Shown here one piece after another: positions 12,701-25,632 of a stretch of 64,000 nucleotides of DNA. Both the position numbers and the translations under genes were made by a program. Under the pieces are notes generated by a model that was given only the letters and a program-made list of their open reading frames with translations, was not told where the DNA came from and did not search any database. Location: positions 30,370,866-30,434,865 of the forward strand of contig NC_092685.1 of assembly GCF_964275005.1 (NCBI RefSeq), read 5' to 3'. Numbering within the stretch: the stretch's first letter is position 1; each line of letters opens with the position of its first letter. The stretch is from Diadema setosum (lineage: Eukaryota > Echinodermata > Echinoidea > Diadematoida > Diadematidae).

Positions 12701-15700
12701 ACAGAAACAAGTCAGTAGTTATTAAAAGTACAATGTGTGAGTTTATTGTATGTGGTGATTTCTATTCTGATTGGTAGGGAGGAGTTTGACCAAATTTGCA
12801 AGTCGGGCAAGAAATCTTCGGGAATGATTGTAATGAAGGACATCGCCCTTCGAACCTCAAGTGGGGAAAGAGCTGTCAACAAGATTCAAGACTTCCGTGA
12901 GAATGAAACTTTGTTCTCATATTGCACCCTCCCAGAGGTAACCTTGATATTGTCATTCAGGACTTTGGTTTCTTTCTAAGTGGTTCGAGTCAATTGCTGT
13001 CATGTGAATATTTGGTGTGATTTCATGAGAGGCTTTTTCTCTTTTAATGCAGCCACCTTTGCTCAGGAGTATTATGTTGCTTGTTGTATCCCGCACACAT
13101 ATCATAATGCATACATTGTACCTGTAAGTGTACATGAGAATATATGGCTAGCCAAACAAATGTGCCATTAGTATCACAAGTCACGTGTTTACACTGCTTT
13201 TATGTTTGTGTGGAGTTACTTTAACTTGGCCAATATATGGAAACATTTAAATGCTTATGCAAAGTCTACTGCAGGACCAACAGCTTAAGGTCCTTTCCTG
13301 TCTGCAAGAGATGAATTAGCATGTGGGATTGGAAAGGAATAGAATCTGAATTAAAGCTAATTGTTCTATTAATTCAGAATCGGGGGAGAATATTGTATTG
13401 ACTACAATATAACATTAGTCCATTGTAGTATAACATTAGACCATTGTAGTGTACTAAATTAGCTCATGTACAATGTATTCTGTGAACTACATCCCTTGCA
13501 ACTTCTATAAAAAAAAAATTAAAAAAAATATCTGCAGTTGCAATGCTATGATCTAGAAAAAGTATCAATGCAGGAATAACAATATGATGCAGATAGGGAC
13601 TGATCAAACATGCTCCATTATATTCTCTTGGGGCTTCTTATCATCCTTAATCTTGTGTTAAACGTTCTTGCTTACACTGGCCTGTACTGCCTGGTTACCT
13701 AGTTATTGGGGACATGGCCAAAGATCAATGTCCAGGCTTGCTGCAAATACAGTCGGCTCCAGCAGAAGAAAGCCAAAATGCTTTTTTGACAACCAGAAGA
13801 TACCCAGAGTGTGGCCCCAAATCTCGATGTCCAGGCTTACTGCAAATACTGTATTGCTGTATCTCTTTTACCACTTTTTGTGTGCCTTATTCATCTTTGC
13901 AGATCCTTCGATATGCTGAGTGCTTTGTTGGTCCAAACATCATGGCAATGCACACAATGCTAATCAACAAGCCACCTGACCCAGGTGATATGAACTTCCA
14001 CAGAAATATCCAAGATTAACCCATTGAGGACAGTTTGATTTTGCTACAACACATATTTCCCACAGACACTTGCCCAAGTATGCTCAGGACTCGTCCTCAA
14101 CGGGTTAACTTTGAATTCCAATAGCAGTGTATGGGATGGTAAAGGATCTAAGCTTTATTACCAATCACACACACTGCATGAAGGTGATTTGCTCAGATCC
14201 AAGTAAATAGCTATTATGCAGGGAATAGCAAAGTTTTGTTCCTTTGCAATACATGTATTATGTAGATTTTCAATCATGGGAATGGACCATCTATATAATT
14301 GAACTCAGCACCATGTCCCCCCCCCCCCCCCCCCACCATTGCCAATTCTGCATTCTGGTGTTTCCCTTGCATGTTAATAGAGATGTCTTGATATGAATGT
14401 ATTCTCTCTGTGTCTTCACAGAATGTTATATTATGTATCAGAAAGAAGCATCTTCAAATGCCATCATTGTCACTTATCCCAAGTAGTCATTCTTAACAAC
14501 ATATTTTATCAGAAACTCTTTTCCACATTATTTCTCTGTTCTGGTGGTGTCTGCCGAGTTTCAACACCTTAATTTATTCTATGGGTAATGCTCAGAAAAG
14601 GAATGAAAAAAAATGCGTGGTATGTACATGCAGTCTTTTTTTTTTTATATGAAGAAATAAAAAATAGAATAAAATTCATTTCCATGTGCTTTAGAAAAGT
14701 TGATGACATTATGATAGGTCTCATGCTATCTTTTAAAGTGAAACCATAGTTCTCAGATGCCTGCATAACTGTCAATTGTTGCTCTTAAATGTACATACTC
14801 ATTTAAAAAAAAAAAATATGTGAAGTACCACTGTGATAGCATGATTTCAGTTGGGTAATGACAGAAACGTGAAATATTAATGAAAAGGCTTCGCTATAAG
14901 TACTGCAATCTCAGAGTTTACCCAATCATGGCTGTTATGCAATCTTTTAAATAATTGATTATTGATCATGAACAAATTGGGCCACAGCAATATCCACAGA
15001 TCTTCTGCGCGAGAGTGTATCGTGCTTGTTGGAAAATATGATTGCTAGGGTACGATCGGTCATGATTTAACATACATACCTACTACTGAATGGGGAGGGT
15101 GCGTCAGGAATTGAAGTTGTGTACTATGATGGAAATTATTTGACAACTTTACATCTTTGATCCCAAAATACTAACAAGTCAGGAACATGGCAAATTGTGT
15201 CACCCAGACAAGTTTCTTGGTAGAGCCTTTTCACTTTAATACTGCAAACAAATTCCAAATGGTTGGAGACAGATTTTGATCATACAATATGAGAATTATG
15301 TTTTGGATTTTTGTATGACGCTGTCATCAACTCCCTTGCATGCATTAGAATGTGTGTTTGAAATACGGTGTATTAAACCCTGCTTCCAGGAACCAAGACT
15401 TCTCGGCACCCAATGCACCAGGACCTCCACTACTTCCCATTCCGTCCCGCTGAGCGTATCGTGTGCTCCTGGACTGCCATGGAGAAGGTGCACATTGCCA
15501 ATGGCTGCTTGGTAGTCATTCCGGGATCACACAAGGGTCACCTTTTGGAGCATGGGTACCCCAAGTGGAAGGTGAGAAGGGCTGTACTCACATTACTGGA
15601 CCATAATGACATTCATTGCTAGTTATTCTTTAAGTATTGTGATGGATGTAGTTACTGGTTTGGCATGATTTTTTTTTTTTTTTTTGATTCTTTTCTTTTC

Positions 15701-18700
15701 TCAGTCTTGGAATGCAAGGAAATCAGTAATTTGCAGTTTACTGAGTGATTGCATTTTTGTGATTACATAGAAACATTTGTGCTTATACATTGTATCTCCA
15801 CTACTTTATAGATTGAGATGATTGCCTTTTTTATGTGATAACAGTATGCAATATGTTACAGCATTTCATTCGTGGTTGCAATATGTAATTGTATGTGTAT
15901 ATTTTATATAACCTGCAAGCTTTAAGTTAGACAATGGTTGCAATAGACATAAATGTAATGAAATAGAAAATGCAAAACTGTTGATTATTTGAGCTGAAAT
16001 TCAATGCATGTTCATTAAAAACCAAATACGAAGATATTGTCAATATTGCAAAAGGGAAAACAAAGTGTGGTGTATGTACCTCGAGTTCTTATTGTACAAA
16101 AGATTATTAAACTATTGAAAAGTCTCCAACAGCATATTTTGTTTCCCCTTTAAAAGTCAAGGTTTAACCAGCACCTCCACTGATGAATATTTGTGTAGGT
16201 TGTGTGTGTGTTCAATATCTTCTTCAAAAGAAAGAAAAACAAACAAACAGAAAACAATAAACACTGTCATAGATTCTGCCAAGCTCAAGTGTGAACAATA
16301 TAACAACTTTAAGGGTGTTTTATTTTATTATTTCTTAAGAGAGTTTAATTGTAGAGGTTTTATTCTTGTTTTAGTGTAACTTCGGTTGAGATTTGCCTTC
16401 AGGTTTCCAACTTTTTCATGAGATAATGAGAAACCTCTTTTGAAATATGAAAGAGCATACAATTTTAAGAGGAATTTGAAACTTGTTTGATGAAAATTGT
16501 TTTTGAAATGGCTGAGATATTCAGAAACAAAGAGATCCTAATAAAAAGTTGGACACTCCTTTTATTAGGACTTCTTTACTTTACTCTGTTTTGGGATATC
16601 TCAGTCATTTCAAAACCAGTTTTCATTAAATCAACTTTGAATACCTCTTAGAATTGTGTGCTTATTAATATTTCATGAGTGGTTTCTAATTATCTCACAG
16701 AAAGTTAAAAGTCTGAATCCCCTATCTCAGCCAAACCTATACCGACCCTTTAATCTGTGTTATCATGAGGACCAAGTGAAAGAGAAGGAAACAGCCTGGG
16801 ATTTGAACCCATGTCACTTACTGCTTTATGGGCTGCAGCACTGTCAACTCAGCTAGAGCCAGTTCTAGGCAGTGACACCACAAATTCAGAACAAATACTC
16901 TGTGCCTCACTTCCATTTCCAACTTCATGCCATTAGCAGCAACAATGACTCGATCAGAAAGTCAGGATGTTTATATTCTTACATTAGATGTAAAGAATGA
17001 AACAGTTGAGGACACTTATGTGATACCAGTAAAGGTCATCCGGAAACAGGTGGTAATGTGCCTGCGCCATATCAATGAAATCATAGAAATCAAGGGCAGT
17101 CTCTTAGAGAGTACGTAATAATAGACATTGAAATCACATTGGCAAACATGAGCAAATGCTGCCCTCCATTTGTCCCATCAGGGAGGTGTGAACAAGGCAT
17201 ACCATGGTGTGCTTCACTATGATGAGTCCATGCCACGAGTCCACCTGGAGATGGAGAAGGGAGATACCGTCTTCTTCCACCCGCTTCTCCTCCACGGCTC
17301 AGGTGCCAACAAGACCACTGGATTCAGGAAGGTGATTTTTCTCTTCTTTTTTTTTTTCTTGCCCGTTTGCTTTTGAGTGTAATGGTTTGTGCAATCAAAG
17401 AAACAAACAACTTTTCATTCATTCAATGTTCGTTTTGTTTTTTGTCTTTGTTTTGTCTACATTTGTTTGTGTTGTTGTTTTTTTTTTCTTTTTGGTAGCA
17501 CTGGTTTTGCATGTGTACAGTGTATTATGATTGAAATCACGATGCTGACTTATCTACTAAGAGTAGCCTTATCAGTGTAAGCCCAACTACCAAGAGAACC
17601 TTATCATTGTTGATTTGTCAGCATAACCACATACCCATTTCATTGTACCGTAGTACAATCTTCATACACTTGATGTGTATGTGGTAGTATGCCACATTGC
17701 AGTTTGGATATATCAGTCTACATATATAAAAGTTTGATGTTGAATTTATTCGTGAACTCAAGTTATTTTAAGAAGATAATTTAGTGTATGTTTCATTCTG
17801 AGTGAAATTAAAGAGAATAGTTGTAATGATAAATATCTTTAAAAGAATGAAATTGATTCAGAGAAATACTGACCTACAGTATGTGCCTTTTAGCCCTCAG
17901 TAAACACAGAACAGTTTGCATTACATTGATTCTCATGAGAGAAGTCAGAAGGTAATGCTCAGCAGCTGCTACTCCATCTTTACAGGCCATCTCATGCCAC
18001 TATGCATCGTCTGATTGCCACTACATCGATGTGATGGGAACCACACAGGAGATCATCGCTGAGGAGGTGAATGACATTGCCAAGAGGAAGCTTGGGGATC
18101 AAGTACAGCTGTCTTTTCAGGTTAGTGCCTCTCGCAGAATGGTATCTTGTAACACTCCCGAACTCAGTTTTGAATATCCAAACTACAGATTTCAGTTTTA
18201 ACATTTTATGATTATCAATGTGATACAATAAAACCTGTCTATAGCAACCACCATCTAGAGCGGCCAGCTGCCGTATGCGACCACTAAACGCAATTCTCCC
18301 CAAGAGAAAAGCCATGTTAACAACCCTGTCTATAGTGGCCGCCTGTCTACAATTGCCACTTTTTTCATCTCCCTTGGGTGACTGCTATAGATAGGTTTGG
18401 CTGTACATGCATATGCTATTGTTTTTGCCTTTCAAAATATGTTTGTATGTGTTTATGTTTGTATGTGTTTGCCACCTACCATGTGTGTGCTAGTATTCAT
18501 TCATTTCATTCATTCATTCATTTATTTCAACACGGCACATGATTCAGCCAGACGGCTGTTCTTCCTCATGTCTGTGCATCATGAGGTAAAAATGACATAC
18601 TTCTTTTTTTTCAAAACATATACACATGTACATGAAACATATATACAAAATACAATTAGATGAAACAAATCAGAACAAAAGTATAAAAAAAAGAAAGAAA

Positions 18701-21700
18701 AAAATATTTACAGAAAAAAAGATGAATACATGCTCGGTTTACTTGAAAAAAAAAAATGGGGAATGGGTACATTGGTGGGCACAATGGGTACTGTGGTGTC
18801 AGATACAAATTTAAACTCTGTCTATAACCACTAAAAATTGTTTGCTCTTTTACGCATGTTGGCAATGTATTCCATAATTTTGGACCTTGATAACTAAAAC
18901 TCCTTTGCCTAAAGCAGGTTTTGATATATGGTAACTTGAATATCAGCGTTGTATTCCTTAAATCATAATCAAAAATTTTCAACTCTAACATTTCACTTTA
19001 AGAAGGGGTTAAATTATAAGCGACTTTATACCTTGTGCACAACATATGTTTATTTCTTCTCATCTCAAGTGTGTCAACATTAATTTGTGAGTATAACAAA
19101 TTAGATGGATATCTCAAATTCACCTGCAACACTGCTCTTAGAGAACGGTTCTGAAGAATTTGAATACGCTGAGTATAGCTCTGATTGATATTTGACCATA
19201 TAACATCACAATAATCAAAGTTACAATTGTACTTTGAATGATGGATTTATAGAATGTAATAGCCGTTTCAACTGATATAAAGTGTCTTATTCTCTTTAAC
19301 AAATACAAATCTCTGATAGTGCATTTACATAAATGTTCGATATGATGGCTCCAGTCTAGTGACTGATCAATATACACACCAAGATATTTACAATGAGGAA
19401 CTTGAGTTATTCTAACATTGTTTACAATCACATTCAAATTCACATGTTTAACCTTTTTCTTAGATCCTATTAGCATAGTTTCACATTTTTCCAAATTAGG
19501 GCTAATCAGTTACATGTTTATAGCCAATCTGCAATACAGGCCATATCATGGTTTAAATTTTCTTCCATCTGTTTTACATTTTTACCAGACACATAAATAC
19601 ACGTGTCGTCAGCATATAATGCAACCGATGAACGTTGTAAGCAGTTAGGCAAATCATTGATATAGATTGTGAACAAAAGTGGGCCAAGATTGGACCCTTG
19701 GGGGACTCCACATGTTACGCTAAGTGATTTTGATTGAAAACCATTCACCTCAGTATATTGTGTGCGATTGCTGAGGTAATCCTTAAACCATTCACAGGCA
19801 TGGGGCGCCATGCCAATCATTCGCAGCTTGTCTACAAGTATAGCGTGTTCCAATGTATCAAAGGCTTTTCTTAAGTCTATACTGACCATTCCTGTCATTC
19901 TACCATCATCCATAGAGGAGAGCCAGTCTTCTGTAACTTTCAGTAGCGTGGTCATTGTTGAATGAAGTGGGCGAAAACCTGACTGATTTTGTTAATGGCG
20001 TCTACTGAATGCAAATGGGAGTAAACCTGATTGTAAGCAATCTTTTCAAGCATCTTCACAGTGATCGGCAGAATGGAGATTGGTCGATAATTATTGACAT
20101 CTGTCTTCTTTCCCTCTTTATGAATAGGGATGATTTTTTAACGTTTCAGTAAAGTCGGAATTTTACCAGTTTTAAAGGACAAATTGAATATAAAGGCTAA
20201 TGGTGCAATAATATATTGAGAAACGGCTTTTAACAGACTCAGAGGTAACGTACCCCCTTCACTGGATTTTTTGTTCGGTAAAGCCCGCAAGGCTTTTTCG
20301 ACATCTGATTCAGAGATTGGCTGAAAACTAAAGTTTGGTTGATTGACTGGTACATACTTCCTGTAGCTAAAATTGCTATCGTGCGTGACGCTCCTCTGTA
20401 TGATTTGACCAACTTCCCTGAAATAAACATTAAATCGATCTGCAACCTCTTCTGAACTCATCAATGCACCATCTTTACCTTGTAAATATACTGGATCTTG
20501 ATCTTTCTTCTTCGATGGTATAACATGCTTCAATGATTTCCATACCTCATGAGAATTTCTATCATTTGTTTCAACAGTCTTAGTGATATACTCAGATTTA
20601 GCCTTTCTTATTTCTGTAGTGACCTTATTTCTTAATATTCTATACTCACTCCAATCTCTGTCTTCTTTCGTTTTCTTGGTTGTTTTCTTTTGTATATTTG
20701 ATCTGTGTTCCGATCCCCACGTACAATGGATTAAATAACGATCACTTAGAGCTACATGAATATCTCCACTCTGTCTTATTTTATCAGGATTATTTGTAAT
20801 AATGAGATCCACTAATGTTGAAGTCACATTTGTTACCCTAGTTGGTTCAGTAATGACTTGCTTCAAATCAAAATTATCCAATATCTGACAAAAACGTTTC
20901 GACTGCCATAAAGTTCGATCTAACATATCACAGTTTATATCACCAATAATAACCACGTCCATGTGGATATCGTCAATTCTTTGAAAAAGTGCTTCAAAAT
21001 TCTGAAAAATTTCTACACCAGAGTTTGGCGGTCTGTACCATACCAACAAGAATATTTTTCATGTATGTAAACTTCATTTCAATTGGTAATATCTCCAACC
21101 TTTCATCTGCTAAATCTAAACGTAATTTGTTATTAATGCTCGACTTAATATATGCAGCAACTCCTCCTCCATTTCTGTCTCTGTCTTTGTGTATTAGATC
21201 ATAACCATCTATTTTGAGTTCAGTATCATCAATGTTTTCATTTACGTGCATTTCACTTAGTGCGAACACATCAGGGAGAATTTGTTCATGCAACTATCGA
21301 ATCTCTTCTATGTTTTTCAACAAAGACACGCAGATGAGATGAGTGAATGTGAATCCTTTGCACTGACGGACTTTTTGAATCTGAACATCTGTATGGTCAT
21401 CTTTACAAGGACTTACGTAACAACCTTTCTGCTCGTTTACAACACCTGATATTGTCAATAAACGTGTTCCATGGCTTGTGTCTGCATCCCCTTTTCCCCC
21501 ATCAATTTTGGTAGAACAAAAAAGTTTATCCACAGGAGTTTGAATTGTGTTTTTGGTTTCATGAACGAGGTGAATGAACATTTCTCATGAATTATTCTCT
21601 TATTTGTTGTATTCAATAATTCATGCGTTCAATTTCTTGATATATTTATGTTCATTTGTTAAAACATGGAATATTGAACAATAAAAACAGACATAGTTCT

Positions 21701-22234
21701 ATCTTAATAGCATGCATCCAATAACTTCATTGCCTCTGTGAATTGTGATATGATTTCTTTATCAAGTTGTTATCATCAATGAATTGATTTTTTTTCCTGT
21801 TCCAGTGAGTTTTGTTGTTTGATGATCATCTTTTCACAACATCATAAATGAAATGTGGTCTGTCATTAGCAGTGGATCTGCAGTTTACCAAGTGTCAATA
21901 TCATGGTCAAAGTAATATGACTGGCTGCAAAGATTTCTTGCTTCATTTATCCAGTTTAATGAGTCACAGGTGATTGATGGCATTTGCAGCTGCTGTATTC
22001 CTTAGAATTTACAATGTAGTTAGTGTTGAACAAAAAGAGTGTTAATGCCATACAAAGTCTATGGAGTTCCATGTCCTCTTGGTATTAGATGAAATACCTG
22101 TTCATACTCTATTTGGTATGTATTTTGAATGATAAGCTGTGTTTTGCTCTTGCCATGACTGTTTTGCTATATCTTTACAGGATATATGGGCTCTCAAGGG
22201 ACGACTGGTCCAAGGAGAACGCATCAACCTGTAA
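8587..22234 (+). CDS. PHYH: Phytanoyl-CoA 2-hydroxylase, peroxisomal (8 coding exons)
   Basis: The gene encodes the Fe(II)/2-oxoglutarate dioxygenase that 2-hydroxylates phytanoyl-CoA, the first step of peroxisomal alpha-oxidation of branched fatty acids. Coding exons are 8587-8703, 10593-10768, 12778-12937, 13903-13984, 15390-15571, 17182-17331, 17986-18120 and 22181-22234. The frame stays open across every junction, giving about 351 residues (human is 338). Residues 25-33, RLVVCARHL, fit the PTS2 signal R-L-x5-H-L and align with human RLQIVLGHL. Iron ligands are H188 and D190 ([12 protein letters not shown]) and H277 (LLHGSG). R288 in GFRK should bind 2-oxoglutarate. All introns have GT-AG ends. 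The first junction is the least certain: GTT and GTA donors three bases apart near 8701-8704, and acceptors at 10580 or 10592 in the same frame. I see nothing broken. Confidence 0.93.
9478..9726. repeat. (GT)n, G run and (ATT)n in PHYH intron 1
   Basis: A GT array (9478-9504), a G run (about 9509-9521) and an ATT array (9662-9726) lie in intron 1. The rest of intron 1 (8704-10592) holds one unidentified 95-codon open frame at 9965-10252, described in the findings. Confidence 0.9.
10593..10768 (+). CDS. PHYH: PHYH exon 2
   Basis: The acceptor is AACCAG and the donor GTGAGA. The exon encodes [20 protein letters not shown] and [10 protein letters not shown], which match human [20 protein letters not shown]. 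It ends in phase 2, completed as Arg by exon 3. Confidence 0.92.
11524..11597 (+). repeat. tRNA-derived SINE relic in PHYH intron 2
   Basis: CAGCTCAGTTGGTAGA (11529-11544) matches a tRNA A box. About 50 bp on, GACAGGTTGAAAC resembles a B box. No cloverleaf can be drawn, so this is a decayed SINE head, not a tRNA gene. Confidence 0.55.
12014..12298. mobile_element. Inverted-repeat element with tandem CACGTG units
   Basis: The segment at 12014-12035 (GGGCACC...GGCACCC) and its near-complement at 12277-12298 (GGGTGCCG...GGTACCC) match at about 18 of 22 positions. They frame some 285 bp. Inside, three tandem units of AATTCACGTGTATTACCT lie at 12191-12262. It is probably a non-autonomous transposon. 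I see no clear target duplication. Confidence 0.5.
12778..12937 (+). CDS. PHYH: PHYH exon 3
   Basis: The acceptor is TTGGTAG and the donor GTAACC. The exon encodes [10 protein letters not shown]...[19 protein letters not shown], which aligns with human KVQDFQEDKELFRYCTLPE. Phases fit both neighbours. Confidence 0.95.
12938..15389. other. PHYH introns 3 and 4 around exon 4; nothing recognised
   Basis: Apart from exon 4 (13903-13984) these introns hold only short homopolymers, including a C run near 14317-14334. I find no mobile-element ends or coding similarity. Confidence 0.6.
13903..13984 (+). CDS. PHYH: PHYH exon 4
   Basis: The acceptor is CTTTGCAG and the donor GTGATA. The exon encodes [20 protein letters not shown] and INKPPDP, close to human [20 protein letters not shown]. 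It ends in phase 1. Confidence 0.95.
15390..15571 (+). CDS. PHYH: PHYH exon 5 (HxD iron ligands)
   Basis: The acceptor is GCTTCCAG and the donor GTGAGA. The exon encodes [19 protein letters not shown] followed by WTAME and [13 protein letters not shown]. The HQD triplet supplies two of the three iron ligands. Confidence 0.96.
16380..16753. mobile_element. TTAA-type MITE, long inverted arms, in PHYH intron 5
   Basis: The left arm (about 16398-16535) contains GAGATAATGAGAAACCTC and TTGAAATGGCTGAGATAT. The right arm (about 16590-16753) carries their complements, ATATCTCAGTCATTTCAA and TAATTATCTCAC, ending CCCTTTAA. It is the same family as 43256-43652. The left terminus is decayed. Confidence 0.75.
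16787..16862 (-). repeat. tRNA-derived SINE relic
   Basis: On the minus strand TAGCTGAGTTGACAGTG resembles an A box, and GGGTTCAAATCCC is a B box 30-odd bases on. Acceptor-stem pairing is poor, so it is a SINE head next to the MITE, not a tRNA gene. Confidence 0.6.
17182..17331 (+). CDS. PHYH: PHYH exon 6 (distal His and 2-oxoglutarate Arg)
   Basis: The acceptor is CCCATCAG and the donor GTGATT. The exon encodes GGVNKAYHG...[18 protein letters not shown] then NKTTGFRK. It carries the third iron ligand (HGSG) and the arginine expected to hold the 2-oxoglutarate carboxylate. Confidence 0.96.
17986..18120 (+). CDS. PHYH: PHYH exon 7
   Basis: The acceptor is CTTTACAG and the donor GTTAGT. The exon encodes [20 protein letters not shown] and a helical tail ending VQLSFQ. 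It matches human [20 protein letters not shown]. Confidence 0.95.
18224..18405. mobile_element. Tigger/pogo-like MITE in PHYH last intron
   Basis: The ends ACAATAAAACCTGTCTATAG and CTATAGATAGGTTTGGCTGT are inverted copies flanked by TA. This terminal form is known from pogo/Tigger-type Tc1-mariner elements. It is about 180 bp with no coding capacity. An internal AACCCTGTCTATAGTGGC suggests a second partial end. Confidence 0.7.
18494..21595 (-). mobile_element. Broken CR1/L2-like LINE antisense in PHYH last intron
   Basis: Read on the minus strand, the element begins near 21581 with a degraded endonuclease start ([34 protein letters not shown]). It passes [26 protein letters not shown], the RT core ([30 protein letters not shown]) and the thumb ([14 protein letters not shown]), and ends with the C-terminal [10 protein letters not shown]. 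The 3' end is an ATGA/ATTC-type microtail at 18494-18528. Frame changes or stops are visible near 21290, 21040, 20138, 19970, 19510, 19140 and 19000, so it is an older copy than the L1/Tx1 LINE. It runs opposite to PHYH. Confidence 0.88.
22181..22234 (+). CDS. PHYH: PHYH terminal exon
   Basis: The acceptor is CTTTACAG. The exon encodes [17 protein letters not shown] and TAA, against human DIWMFRARLVKGERTNL. There is no C-terminal SKL, as expected for a PTS2 enzyme. Confidence 0.95.
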   Translation, partial: DIWALKGRLVQGERINL

Positions 22235-22660
22235 ACCTTTGATGTGATCATGAAGATGAAATGCTTCCTAATTTGTAGCACCTGAATGTGCGAGCAGTTT
22301 TTATACATGTAATCTGAGGTGGTGGGGGTACCTGGCCTATGTGTGTCATGTGTGCGGTAGAGAATGAATGCACAGCAGTACTGGTACTATTCATCAGGTT
22401 CTGGAGGATTTTTTCTACAGAAGTTATGGTCTTGTTATCGTCAAGATGGCACTTGAACATTTCTCTGCATAGCTTATACACCTGTATTAAAGGAAGAGTA
22501 GCTGCAGCGGGTTGAATTTATGAATCCTGCACAGAATCAGAAAGGAATTTCCAAACAGTTGCCAATTTGAGAGCAAAACAGAACCTTCAATCTTCTAAAT
22601 TACGTTGTCAACTTTAGAATCAGATATGGATTTAGCAATAAAGGAGCTTTTTTTTTTCTT
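22235..22660 (+). other. PHYH: PHYH 3' UTR with probable poly(A) signal
   Basis: After the TAA the first good AATAAA lies at 22637-22642, followed by a T-rich stretch, which fits a cleavage site. A later AATAAA near 24524 could serve a longer transcript. Confidence 0.5.
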
Positions 22661-23822
22661 TTTTTTTTTTTTGGTTAGATTCTGCAACTAAGCAAGCAAT
22701 TACATATGAATATCAGAAGCTAAAAGAAAGGATGTTCTTTTTTTCTCTTGATCTACAATATGGTTCACTGATTATGAAAAGAAAAATTGATTAAAAGATA
22801 ACAGCACCAAGCCACACAGATGTGGTGTGAGACTTGATGATTTAATCTATCAATGACTTCTTACTGTGATGGACTCATGTTACAGCAGTTCTTCTTCTTG
22901 CTGACATATAAACAGGTTTGCTTGTATTGTGCTGTATAGTCATTTTTATTCAGACACTTGTGAAAGAAGAGAACAGCCTATGTTACCAAGGTGATGTGTG
23001 TCTATGAATATTTCAGGATTTACACATACATTGTAGCTGTTTGAATTTCCTTTAGCAGAAAGATGCTTGAACGATATTGGATTTTCCATAGGCCATTATC
23101 AAATATGGGAACAAATACAGCTGTATTGCCCTTTCATGTGATATTATTTACAGAGTAATATAATTTTCTCTTAGAAGTAACAGAGACTACATATTTATCC
23201 CTGTAATTTTGTACATTTATTCTGCGTGAAGCAAAATACAGTTGTATTGATGAAAGATACACACTTTTCTAAGGATTAGAAAGGGAGACTTCAAGTTAAT
23301 TTAGTACTGCATTGTATTCATACATACCAATAATTTAGACAATGATTTTTACAAGTATTTGTTCATACATATACTTACAAGCATCCACACATGAGTTTTC
23401 GGCAAGTTTTTGTACCATCATTGCCATGTTGCTGGCTCCTCCAACAGAGAATGAATTTTATTTTATGTACAGGTAACAAAACATGGAGAACAAACAAAAA
23501 TTTTTGCTACCAAAGCTATGCCAGTGTTTTAACTAAGTTTGATAAGATTTTGACAAAGCTCATACAAATTATATATATGTATATGTATTATATAAACTTC
23601 TGTACATACAAGATTGATGATATAAAATGAATTCAATTTATGCTACACGTTGTTTTTTTTTAATCCTTTCACGACTTATTTTGACTATTATGGATTGTTA
23701 GGAGTGTTTTCAGGAAACCTAGCTAACAGATGGAAGTTGGGTTTATTGAAAAGCATTTTGGAAGACTACATAAATATTGACATTGAAACTTAGTACAGTA
23801 TTGCAGCATAGCCCCCCCACAA

Positions 23823-23861
<39 letters not shown>

Positions 23862-24548
23862 AGAAGCATTAAAGGTAAAATAACTTCTTAAAGGAAACTT
23901 TCAATTCAGTTCTGGACAAATCAATGTTTATAAAATTAAAGTAACCAAAAGGAAGTTCAAAATTAGTCGGCTGTTGACAGTTTGAAATTGCGGGAATTCA
24001 GCGAAGAATAAGTGTGTCACGATATATCATTGAGATGTAAAAGAATGTATTATGAATTTGTGTATAATAACTTGTGTATATTCAAGAAAAGACTACATGT
24101 GGTATACCTACACATAATGGGCGATATATATATGTTGGTTTTCTTCGGTTTCCTATCCTGAAAATTATTTTTCGGATGAAAGTGCAATTGTTTGTGATGG
24201 AATGGGTGAACATCATCTGTGACATCTATTTTTTTTTCTTTTCTGCAACAAATTTAATCTTATCAGTGACATAAAGAAATGATGTTACTTGGAAGTTAAA
24301 CTTTGCTCAATCGTCATGGATATCTTATTTTGAGACGAGTGCAAATTAAATGCAAAATAAACACAATGAAATTTGTGTTCTCTGTAGTCTGTACATTTTT
24401 TTTTTTTTTAGATTTGTGCTGAGTGTAATACATGAAGCTTAGATGTACAATGCAAGTAGAGGTGTTGATGTCTGTCATTTCTGTTTGCCAATACAACGTA
24501 CATGTATTTCTTGCCACTATCTGTAATAAAGTGTCTCCACCTGTACAG

Positions 24549-24585
<37 letters not shown>

Positions 24586-25632
24586 TGTGTGATTTCAAAG
24601 TCATACAGAGTATACTTGTGATAAACCTGACATTTAGTTCTGCAATTCAGGTTTGAATCACGTCAAAGTCAAAAGAGAAAATCATTGTATTATTTGTCTC
24701 TTTCAAAAAAAAAAAAAAAAAATGTAGGTGCCATCCATACATTCTCAAAATATGGTTAGTCTCTGTGGCATGCACTATATACACCAGATAAAGAGTTGCG
24801 ATCGATTTGAATTGTAGGTCCCAAAATCGATGACAACTTTCCCATTGATTTCAAACCATCTTATGCAATAGTTGTCATTGGTTCTAAATCAATTTACAAG
24901 TTTTAAGTTATTGCTTTGCATGGAATTGCAGTTAATTAGTTATTCTTGGTATCAAAAACATGAAAAGGATATAAAGTTGTACGTATGAAAGTTAGAGGAG
25001 ATATGTGCATTATTTCAAAGTCACTGTACTGTACTATAATACAAAGATTGGTATAAAGATTGTATCAAATAATGGTGTCGGTGTTACCAAAATAATACAA
25101 TTCATATAAATTTATCACATATTTGGTTTGATCTTGAGACGGATATTAACAATAATCGCAAGTTGAAATCAATCACATCTTTTATGATACAGTGTTTTGG
25201 AAATTTAAAAATGACAATGAGTGACCGACTCGTGATTTGCCCAATTATACAATTTCAGTCGTGTAAGTTGATATTTATGTCAAAACCCACAGTCCCTGTA
25301 ATCTCGTATGGTTTACAACCTCTCCCGACATTACCTTGTTGTGGTTCACGCCAGTTTCTTCATGAATGCAAAGAAAAAAAAAATAAGATAGAAATATTGG
25401 AGTGACACTAAGTAATTAAGAACGCATGCGCCGCACTTGGCGTTGTTCTGACACGACTTTAATGAAGAATTTTTTTTTTTTTTTTTTTTACAATGTCTCC
25501 GGTTTGAAAATTCATAAAGCATAAATCTCGACCTATAGGCCCTAAAGATGGTGGATAAACTTTTCTCCACAGTTATTTTTTTTTCTTCTCAAGCAATTAA
25601 TGATGAGATTGATATCGCAAAGGTAGTTATCT
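22661..25632. other. Intergenic between PHYH and SCG5; no gene recognised
   Basis: This is AT-rich sequence with an A35 run (23824-23858) and several short homopolymers. No open frame shows family motifs, and I detect no mobile-element boundaries. Confidence 0.6.

Noticed and set aside
16787-16862. Minus-strand tRNA gene
   Set aside because: The A and B boxes are good but the acceptor and anticodon stems do not pair, so I call it a SINE relic.
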